Shown here one piece after another: positions 11,389 to 18,821 of a stretch of DNA of 64,000 nt (position 1 is its first letter; each line of letters begins with the position of its first letter). The translations under genes were made by a program, and so were the position numbers. Below the pieces are notes generated by a model, which was not told where the DNA came from, made no database searches, and saw only the letters and a list, made by a program, of their open reading frames with translations. This DNA comes from Polaribacter sejongensis (GTDB lineage Bacteria; Bacteroidota; Bacteroidia; Flavobacteriales; Flavobacteriaceae), in NCBI RefSeq assembly GCF_038024065.1, contig NZ_CP150667.1, positions 4,037,501 to 4,101,500 of the forward strand. Reading direction: 5' to 3'.

Positions 11389-11412
11389 TTGGTTCGTGTA
11401 ATAGCGAACCGA
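11389..11412. repeat. Short inverted repeat upstream of the META lipoprotein gene
   Basis: GGTTCG (11391-11396) pairs with CGAACC (11405-11410) around an 8-nt spacer. It lies 35-55 bp upstream of the lipoprotein ATG on the minus strand. It could be an operator or 5'-UTR hairpin; no T run follows, so a terminator is unlikely. Confidence 0.4.
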
Positions 11413-11594
11413 ATTAATGTAAAGTGTTGTTAAAGTTTGTTTTTTGAATTGGAATAAATGGCATCTAAATTTCTGAACTTTTAAATTTTGTCATTCTAAG
11501 AAAGGTTACTTTTATTAGTGGTATCAATAGAAACAAATACTTGTTTATGTATTAGATGTTACTTCCTTCTAATTTTTTTGTTAATAAAAACTTG

Positions 11595-11616
11595 GTTTAT
11601 ACTGTGTTTATACTGT
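11595..11616. repeat. Perfect 11-bp tandem repeat upstream of the FMN glutamate-synthase-like gene
   Basis: The unit GTTTATACTGT occurs twice with no spacer (11595-11605 and 11606-11616), about 110 bp before the next start codon. It lies in the 355-bp non-coding gap between the lipoprotein gene and the FMN enzyme gene, which holds no other recognised gene. It may be a regulator site. Confidence 0.45.
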
Positions 11617-11727
11617 TTTTTTTAGAGGAATTTAATTCATAGATTTACAAATTAATCTTGAGGTTAAATTAGATTCAATTAAAATTATTTCTCAAAGTAA
11701 ACTTTTTCAACAAAATCAATTTATCTT

Positions 11728-13317
11728 ATGAAAGTTCGTGAATATTTTATAATCATTTCTATTCTTATAACAGCAGCTGTTATTGTTATCGCTCAATTTT
11801 GGTTTCCAATTGTTTGGTCTTTCTTATTGATTGGACCGTTAATTATTTTAGGGCTTTTTGATGTTTTTCAAACAAAGCATACTATTAGACGTAATTTTCC
11901 ATTATTAGGTAGGTTTAGATATATTTTAGAATCTGTAAGGCCAGAAATTATGCAGTATTTTGTAGAAACAGATACTGAGGGGAGACCATTAAACCGAATT
12001 TTAAGATCTTTAGTTTATAGAAGAGCAAAGGGAGAAAATGATACAGAACCTTTTGGAACTCAGATGGATTTGTACCATTCTGGTTATGAATGGTTAGAGC
12101 ATTCTATGTATGCGAAAAATAATCCAAAAGAAATTGAAGAATTTCCAAGGTTATTAATTGGTGGTAAAGACTGTAAACAACCCTATTCTTCTAGTTTACT
12201 TAATATATCTGCAATGAGTTTTGGATCTTTAAGTAAAAATGCTGTTTTAGCATTGAATAAAGGAGCAAAAATGGGGAATTTTGCACATAATACTGGTGAA
12301 GGAGCTATTAGTGAATACCATTTAGAACATGGAGGGGATTTAATTTGGCAAGTTGGTACTGGATATTTTGGTTGTAGAAATGAAGACGGAACTTTTAATG
12401 AAACAACTTTTAAAGAAAATGCCATTAAACCATCGGTTAAAATGATAGAAATTAAACTATCACAAGGTGCTAAACCTGGTCATGGTGGAATTTTACCAGC
12501 TTCTAAAAATACTGAAGAAATTGCAAAAATTAGACACGTAAAACCAGGTATTGCGGTGCATTCTCCACCTTCTCATTCTGCTTTCTCTAACCCAATTGAA
12601 TTTATGTATTTTATTAAAAGGTTAAGAGAACTTTCTGATGGAAAACCGATTGGTTTTAAATTATGTTTAGGAAGAAAACAAGAGTTTATGGATTTTTGTG
12701 AAGCGATGATTTTTACAGGAATACAACCAGATTTTATTACTGTTGATGGTGGAGAAGGAGGAACTGGTGCAGCACCTGTAGAATTCTCTAATTCAATGGG
12801 AATGCCATTGCGTGAAGGTTTAATTTTTGTACACGATACGCTAGTTGGTTTTGGATTAAGAAAAGATATTAAAGTAATTGTGGCAGGTAAAATTATATCA
12901 GGTTTTCACATGGCTAGAGCCATTTCTTTAGGAGCAGATGGCTGTAATAGTGCACGTGCAATGATGCTTGCAATTGGTTGTATCCAAGCGTTACAGTGTA
13001 ATTCTAATACTTGTCCTGTTGGTGTGGCAACTCAAAATAAATCTTTAGTTAAAGGATTGGTTGTAGAGGATAAAGCACCAAGAGCAAAAAGATATCACGA
13101 CGCTACTATTCATAGTTTTTTAGAACTGGTTGCAGCTGCAGGTTTAAATGAACCTAGTGAACTAACAAGAGATCATATTAGTAAAAGAGTAGGTTTATAT
13201 AATGTAAAAACTTACGAAGAAATTTATCCTTATTTAAAAGAAGGGTGTTTGCTTGATATAAGTACGATTCCTTTAGAATATAAAAAATTCTTTCATCTTA
13301 CAAGAGTTATGAGTTAG
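11728..13317 (+). CDS. FMN-binding glutamate-synthase-family protein
   Basis: A 529-residue protein made of two N-terminal membrane helices (about residues 5-50) joined to a GltB-like FMN barrel. Conserved GltS features are ISAMSFGSLS, NTGEGAIS, the substrate region KPGHGGILPA, VDGGEGGTGAAP and the Cys cluster CNSNTCPVG that in glutamate synthase holds a 3Fe-4S centre. The glutaminase (class II amidotransferase) domain is absent, so this is a stand-alone FMN domain and not full GltB. The true reaction of these membrane-anchored forms is not established. It ends with its own terminator. Confidence 0.88.
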   Translation: MKVREYFIIISILITAAVIVIAQFWFPIVWSFLLIGPLIILGLFDVFQTKHTIRRNFPLLGRFRYILESVRPEIMQYFVETDTEGRPLNRILRSLVYRRAKGENDTEPFGTQMDLYHSGYEWLEHSMYAKNNPKEIEEFPRLLIGGKDCKQPYSSSLLNISAMSFGSLSKNAVLALNKGAKMGNFAHNTGEGAISEYHLEHGGDLIWQVGTGYFGCRNEDGTFNETTFKENAIKPSVKMIEIKLSQGAKPGHGGILPASKNTEEIAKIRHVKPGIAVHSPPSHSAFSNPIEFMYFIKRLRELSDGKPIGFKLCLGRKQEFMDFCEAMIFTGIQPDFITVDGGEGGTGAAPVEFSNSMGMPLREGLIFVHDTLVGFGLRKDIKVIVAGKIISGFHMARAISLGADGCNSARAMMLAIGCIQALQCNSNTCPVGVATQNKSLVKGLVVEDKAPRAKRYHDATIHSFLELVAAAGLNEPSELTRDHISKRVGLYNVKTYEEIYPYLKEGCLLDISTIPLEYKKFFHLTRVMS

Positions 13318-13335
13318 ATATATAACTCGTAGCAT

Positions 13336-13376
13336 AAAGGTGATATTTTCTAATTAGAAAGTATCACCTTTTTTTG
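13336..13376 (+). terminator. Rho-independent terminator after the FMN enzyme gene
   Basis: The perfect stem AAAGGTGATA (13336-13345) with TATCACCTTT (13362-13371) is followed by five further T. The loop is partly self-complementary. It lies 19 bp after the stop codon. Confidence 0.85.
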
Positions 13377-13599
13377 TTTACAATGTGATAAAAATTCTTA
13401 CATACGAAATTATATAAACTCTTTGTTTTTAGATTTTACCTTATTTGTCGCTTTTATTTACTTGAAGAACCTGAGAAAAGAGGACTAAAAATAGTGTTTT
13501 TTCTAAAAATCTAAAAGGATAGCTTAAAAGCAGCCGTTGACGATTTTTTTTTCTAAATTAGGAGTTGAAAATAAGAAATTAAAATCAAATTTTATTCTG

Positions 13600-14028
13600 A
13601 TGAAAATTTATAAGCTAGAAACGGTAAATGACCATATTTTAAAAGCATTTATAAAGTTAATTCCACAACTTAGCACTAGCTGTATTTTGCCTAGCCAAAA
13701 AGATTTGGAAGATATTGTTAGCTCTAATAATACGATGCTTTTTATAGCCGAAGAAAATAATAATATTTTAGGGACACTAACACTTGTTTTTAATAAGATA
13801 CCTACTGGTAATAAAGTTTGGATTGAAGATGTAGTTGTTGATAATACAGCAAGAGGTAAAGGAGTTGGAAAGAAGTTGACTCAATTTGCTATAGAATATA
13901 CAGCAAATAAAGGTATTAAGAGTATCAATTTAACATCGAGTCCAGATAGAATTGCTGGCAATGAATTATATCAAAAACTAGGTTTTATTAAAAGAGAAAC
14001 AAATGTTTATCGACTAACAATTGAGTAG
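13600..14028 (+). CDS. GNAT-family N-acetyltransferase
   Basis: A 142-residue acetyltransferase. The frame stays open upstream to a TTG at 13537, but the ATG at 13600 (MKIYKLETV) begins the typical first beta strand and is preferred. The acetyl-CoA loop is NTARGKGVGKKL after the strand WIEDVVVD, and NELYQKLGFIKR is the family's C-terminal motif. The acceptor substrate is unknown. It is the last gene before the polysaccharide locus and shows no obvious functional link to it. Confidence 0.87.
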   Translation: MKIYKLETVNDHILKAFIKLIPQLSTSCILPSQKDLEDIVSSNNTMLFIAEENNNILGTLTLVFNKIPTGNKVWIEDVVVDNTARGKGVGKKLTQFAIEYTANKGIKSINLTSSPDRIAGNELYQKLGFIKRETNVYRLTIE

Positions 14029-14433
14029 CTTTTTTAATTAAAGACTCAATAAGTAATGATCTAAAGTTACATCATTTTAGTTTTCTATTGTTTGAGATGG
14101 TTCCTTGAATGTGATATAGACTTTTTTTATATAGAAGAACCTCAATGTGAATTATTTTAAAATTATCATAGAAAAGTTTAACTTATTCCTGAAATAAAAA
14201 TGAAGCCAACTCTACATTTAAGTTTTCCTTTATTTTATATTTCATTTAAATCCTCTGAAGAAAAGTAATTTTAAAGAAATATTTTAGGTTTTGTGATTTA
14301 TCTTGAAGATCTTAATATAGAAAAGAGACTTAATAAAAGAAGTATATTATTTCTAACTTATTATAAATTCATTATTATCTTAAAACAGAAAAACTTTAGT
14401 ATTTTTATTGCCTTATTAAACTTCCATACGCCA

Positions 14434-17400
14434 ATGTTAAAGAAATATTGCTTCGCTTTTTTACTTACATTTTTTTGTGTAGTCAGCTTTTTTTCTCAAG
14501 AAAATAGCATTGAATATGCGAAAAAAATCACCATTTCTGATGGTTTAGCACATAATGGAGTAACATCTGTATTAAAAGATAGCAATGGTTTTTTATGGGT
14601 TGGAACTTATGAGGGGATTAATAAATATGATGGTTACAAGCTGGTCACCTTTAAAAACACCATAGATAAAGATATTCTTACAAGTAACAGAGTTAGATCT
14701 ATTACAGAAGATCACAAAAAAAATATATGGATTGGTACCGATCAGGGTGTTACGATATATAAGTCTTCTCAAGAAAAATTTATCAAATTATATTCCAATA
14801 AACTTATTGGTAAAGACAATAGTGGTCCCATAATAAGAAAGGTTTTTATCAATAAGAAAAACAACAAGATTTACTGTTTAACAGAAGGTAATGGAGTTTT
14901 TCTATTCGATGAAGATTATAAGTTAATAAATCGATTTGATCCAAAAGTAAACGAACCTAACAATTTAAAATTTTATGATGTTTTAGAGTTAAAGGATGAA
15001 AATTTAGTATTTATTACATCAAATGGGGTGTATTTTTTTGACACTTTAAAAAATAGTTTTAAAAAGATATTAGATAAAAATATCAATTATGCTACCGGAA
15101 TTACTAGGGTAAATGAATCTCTATTTTTAATTAATTTAGAGTATGGTTTAGGAGTGGTTTGCTACAATGCAGCAAAAAACGAATTTACTTTTAAAGAACA
15201 AATATTATCAGAAAAGCAGTTAAATAACTTATCTATAGATGATAATGGAGATTTATGGGTTGGTACCTTAAATAAGGGGATTCTTAAAATTAATGACATT
15301 AAAAAGAACCTAACCTGTAATAGTGTAAAACCTTTTAAAATACAATATTTTAATGATGGTTTAGATAGACTAAGAATTAGTAGCATAATTTCTGCGGCTA
15401 ATAATATTTGGGTTGGTACTTTTAATAAAGGTTTATATCAGTTTGATATTAAAGAAACTCCCTTTAAGAAGTATAATAGAAAAATGGATTATAAGTATGG
15501 TATTGCTTCTAATTCGATTACTCATTTTTCTAATTTAGATAGTCAAAGAGTTTATATTACGGGCGTTTTTGGGGGCATTTCTTTGTTTAATACAGAAACA
15601 GAACTATTTGAACCCTTACCTTTTAACATACCTGAAAATTATTTATTAAGTGTTTCATCTGTTTTTGTAGATTCAAAAAAAAATACTTGGTTAAAAATTA
15701 CGGGAGTTGGTTTTTTTAGGATAAAACCAGGAAGTAAAAATCTAGAGAAAATAACATCTAATTATTTTATAAATAGTCCATTACAAGCTTTTAGGTCTTT
15801 TACCGAAGATAGATATGGGAATATTTGGATTGGTGCTAGTCAAGGTGTTTTTAAAATAACTATAGATAATTCAAATACAATTAAAAATATAGAATCTTTA
15901 AATGAGAACCCTTATTTTGATTCTAAAAAAATTGCATTAGCAAGATATATTTATGCAGATCCACAAAAGAATTTTATCTGGATCGGAGTAGATTCAGACG
16001 GATTGTTTAGAGTTGATAATCTTAAAGATACACCATTAGAAGAGTTAAGTATTCATCAATTTGTAAATGATAAAAATGATAAAACCTCAATATCAAGTAA
16101 TTTTGTAACATCAATTTTAAGGTTGCCAAATGGCGATTTATGGGTTGGAACAGAGAGTGGTGGAATTTGTAAAGTAGAAACAAAAGATAATGGATTAGCC
16201 TTTACTTCTTTTACCGAAAAAGATGGACTTTCAAATAATGTTGTAAAGAGTATATTGGCTGATAATGAAAATAGTTTATGGGTTTCTACCAATATTGGTT
16301 TAAATAAATTTGATTTAAAAAGTAAGGTTTTTAGAAAGTTTAATTTGGTAGATGGTTTGCCTTTTGAAGACTTTTTATTCTCTTCCGAAAAATTGAAGAA
16401 TGGTACACTTCTTTTTTCTGGCGTAGATGGATTTTGTTATTTTAATCCGGATAAGATTATTAATAAAGAAGAATTGCCTAAAGTTCAATTAGAGAATTTA
16501 AAAATATTTAATCGTGCAATTTCTCCTGGAGATACTATTAAAGATAGGGTAATCTTAAAAAGTAGTTTGTCAGAATTAAAAGAGATAGAACTACAACATG
16601 ATGAAAACGTATTTTCTTTTGATATTGCAAGTCTACATTTTTCTAATCCTAAAAACCATTCATTAAGGTATAAGTTACATCCAATTAATAAAGATTGGGT
16701 AGTAACAGCATCAAATAATAATGTTGTTAATTATAGTGGTTTACAACCAGGTGATTATGAATTAAGTTTTATGGCTTCGAATTCATTAAATGAATGGACA
16801 GTACCTAAAAAGCTAAAAATTGTAATTGTTCCTCCTTTTTGGAAAACCAACACTGCTTATTTTATTTACGCATTGTTAATTTTACTAATACTTTATTTAA
16901 TTATTTCTACGATCACTAAAATTCAATCTTTAAATCATAATGTAGCCATAGAGAAATTAGAAAAAGATACTGTAAAAGAATTAAATGAATCGAAATTGCG
17001 GTTTTTCTCTAATATTTCTCATGAAATTAAAACGCCAATAACACTTATTTCAGGGCCTGTAGATGTTTTATTAGATCGGTATAAGAATAATTTAGATGTG
17101 TCGGAAAAATTAAGTTTGGTGAAACGTCAAACTAAAAAAATAAAACAATTAGTAGATCAAGTTCACGATTTTAGAAGGGCAGAAGCTAATTTGTTAAAAA
17201 TGCATTATACGCGTTTTAACTTTAATGATTTTTTACAAGAATTAGCAAACGATTTTATGTTTTTGGCAAGTAAAGATCAGAAAGAATTTCAGCTTGTTGC
17301 TAAAAACAAAAATATTATAGTCTCTGGTGATAAGAGTAAAATTGAAAAGATTTGCAATAATTTAATTAATAATGCTTTTAAATATACCAAGGCAGGAGAC

Positions 17401-18561
17401 ACTATTAAAATTGAATTTAGTTGTGATGAGAAAGACTTAAATGTGTCTGTTATAGATACAGGAATGGGAATAGATGAGGTAGATTTAGAACATGTTTTTG
17501 AAAGATTTTATCAATCAGAATCTACTCAAAAAGAGCATATTGCTGGTTCTGGTATTGGTTTGGCTTTTTCAAAAAAATTGGTAGAGATGCATTATGGTTA
17601 CATAAATGCAACGAGTACCGTAAATGAAGGAACTACTATAAGTTTTCAATTACCAATAGTAAAACAACAGGTAGAAGAAGATGAAGTTTTAGATAAAAAA
17701 ACGGTAGAGCTACCAAAAGAAAAAGAAATTGTAATTGATAAACAAATTGTAGAAGAAGATTTAACAACGGTAACTGTTAGTGGCGAATTTTCTGATGCTT
17801 TGGTTTTTTATGCTGAAGATAATTTAGAAATGAGAACCTACGTTACGGGTATTTTGTCTAAGTATTTTACAGTTAGGGCTTTTAGAGACGGACAAGAATG
17901 TTTAGAGGCTTTAGAAAATAATTGGCCAGATATAGTAATTAGTGATGTGCAAATGCCACAGCTAAATGGCTTAGATTTATGTATTGCAATTAAATCTGAT
18001 TTAAAAACAAGTCATATCCCTGTAATTTTACTTACTGCATTAACAAACATAGAAGATCATGTTAGAGGCCTAAGAGATGGAGCAGATGCCTACATAAAAA
18101 AACCTTTTAATGTACAGCGTTTAATTACAAATACAGAGGCGTTACTTAGTAATAGAAAGCAATTAAGAGAAAGATATCAGGTTGGTATTCCGTTAACCAA
18201 AGAAAATAATAAGAACAATAGAAACGATAATGCTTTTTTAGAGAAGTTGTATAGTATAATGGAAGAGAATCTAGATAATCAAGATTTTGACATTAATACC
18301 TTGGCTAAAGAATTGTATTTGAATAGAACACATTTTTATCAAAAAGTAAAAGTATTGACCAATCAAACTCCTTTTGAGTTGATAAAAATGTATCGTTTAA
18401 AAAAGGCAGCACAATTTCTAGTACATCAAAAATTATCTGTAAACGAAGTTTTTTTAATGACAGGTTTTAAAAGTAGAACACATTTCACAAAAATTTTTAA
18501 AGAAAAATACAACGTTTCTCCAAGTAAATATGGAGCAGAGAATGAGAATAAACTTTCATAA
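14434..18561 (+). CDS. Hybrid two-component system sensor/regulator (HTCS) of the PUL
   Basis: A 1375-residue one-protein phosphorelay that senses PUL-derived sugar in the periplasm and controls transcription. In order: signal peptide (1-23), about 14 two-component propeller repeats (WVGT.GI.K pattern, about 30-715), a Y_Y_Y domain, a membrane helix (about 806-826), a histidine kinase with His863 in SHEIKTP, an ATPase with NNAFKY, DTGMGI and GSGIGL, a receiver with Asp1171 (ISDVQMP) and Lys1223 (KKPF), and an AraC-type helix-turn-helix to the end. The frame opens at a GTG (14293), but the ATG at 14434 gives a proper signal peptide. It is the first gene of the locus. HTCS proteins usually bind a specific oligosaccharide; the ligand here is inferred to be a sulfated galactan fragment. 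Confidence 0.95.
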   Translation: MLKKYCFAFLLTFFCVVSFFSQENSIEYAKKITISDGLAHNGVTSVLKDSNGFLWVGTYEGINKYDGYKLVTFKNTIDKDILTSNRVRSITEDHKKNIWIGTDQGVTIYKSSQEKFIKLYSNKLIGKDNSGPIIRKVFINKKNNKIYCLTEGNGVFLFDEDYKLINRFDPKVNEPNNLKFYDVLELKDENLVFITSNGVYFFDTLKNSFKKILDKNINYATGITRVNESLFLINLEYGLGVVCYNAAKNEFTFKEQILSEKQLNNLSIDDNGDLWVGTLNKGILKINDIKKNLTCNSVKPFKIQYFNDGLDRLRISSIISAANNIWVGTFNKGLYQFDIKETPFKKYNRKMDYKYGIASNSITHFSNLDSQRVYITGVFGGISLFNTETELFEPLPFNIPENYLLSVSSVFVDSKKNTWLKITGVGFFRIKPGSKNLEKITSNYFINSPLQAFRSFTEDRYGNIWIGASQGVFKITIDNSNTIKNIESLNENPYFDSKKIALARYIYADPQKNFIWIGVDSDGLFRVDNLKDTPLEELSIHQFVNDKNDKTSISSNFVTSILRLPNGDLWVGTESGGICKVETKDNGLAFTSFTEKDGLSNNVVKSILADNENSLWVSTNIGLNKFDLKSKVFRKFNLVDGLPFEDFLFSSEKLKNGTLLFSGVDGFCYFNPDKIINKEELPKVQLENLKIFNRAISPGDTIKDRVILKSSLSELKEIELQHDENVFSFDIASLHFSNPKNHSLRYKLHPINKDWVVTASNNNVVNYSGLQPGDYELSFMASNSLNEWTVPKKLKIVIVPPFWKTNTAYFIYALLILLILYLIISTITKIQSLNHNVAIEKLEKDTVKELNESKLRFFSNISHEIKTPITLISGPVDVLLDRYKNNLDVSEKLSLVKRQTKKIKQLVDQVHDFRRAEANLLKMHYTRFNFNDFLQELANDFMFLASKDQKEFQLVAKNKNIIVSGDKSKIEKICNNLINNAFKYTKAGDTIKIEFSCDEKDLNVSVIDTGMGIDEVDLEHVFERFYQSESTQKEHIAGSGIGLAFSKKLVEMHYGYINATSTVNEGTTISFQLPIVKQQVEEDEVLDKKTVELPKEKEIVIDKQIVEEDLTTVTVSGEFSDALVFYAEDNLEMRTYVTGILSKYFTVRAFRDGQECLEALENNWPDIVISDVQMPQLNGLDLCIAIKSDLKTSHIPVILLTALTNIEDHVRGLRDGADAYIKKPFNVQRLITNTEALLSNRKQLRERYQVGIPLTKENNKNNRNDNAFLEKLYSIMEENLDNQDFDINTLAKELYLNRTHFYQKVKVLTNQTPFELIKMYRLKKAAQFLVHQKLSVNEVFLMTGFKSRTHFTKIFKEKYNVSPSKYGAENENKLS

Positions 18562-18587
18562 TAATTAATTTATTCTTTTAATTAAAA

Positions 18588-18668
18588 GTGTTGCTGTTAA
18601 GAAAACTTAATCCACAAAAGGCGCAAGCTTCTAGTGCAGCTCCAGAAGCTCCTGGATCTGGATTCTAA
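18588..18668 (+). CDS. Unrecognised 26-residue micro-ORF downstream of the HTCS
   Basis: A short frame from GTG (or TTG at 18591) to TAA lies between the regulator stop (18561) and its terminator (18691). The first residues are hydrophobic and basic (LLLRK), then LNPQKAQ, then a tail of small residues ending SSAAPEAPGSGF. This Ala/Ser/Pro/Gly-rich, GC-richer stretch is unlike the AT-rich non-coding DNA around it, suggesting selection on the peptide. An in-frame TAA at 18579 blocks upstream extension. An inverted repeat (AGCTTCT 18626-18632 with AGAAGCT 18644-18650) lies inside, so an RNA element is an alternative. I do not recognise the family. A secreted or processed signalling peptide is possible but only conjecture. 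Confidence 0.5.
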   Translation: MLLLRKLNPQKAQASSAAPEAPGSGF

Positions 18669-18690
18669 ATTTCAAATAATATTATAAATG

Positions 18691-18722
18691 AAAACGCTAC
18701 ATATTCTTATGTGGCGTTTTTT
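18691..18722 (+). terminator. Rho-independent terminator after the HTCS and micro-ORF
   Basis: A 13-bp stem runs from AAAACGCTACATA (18691-18703) to TATGTGGCGTTTT (18708-18720) with one G-U pair and a 4-nt loop, ending in a T run. It places the regulator and the micro-ORF in one transcript separate from the enzyme genes. Confidence 0.85.
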
Positions 18723-18821
18723 ATTATTTAGATTTACGCATGCATACTTTTAATATATTCACAAGTACAAATAGAAACTTTTAAATAGCTTATTTTATAT
18801 AAGTTTAAAAACGAATCATAT

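Noticed and set aside
14293-14433. Upstream extension of the HTCS from a GTG codon
   Set aside because: The added residues hide the signal peptide that starts at the ATG at 14434, and they look like AT-rich non-coding sequence.
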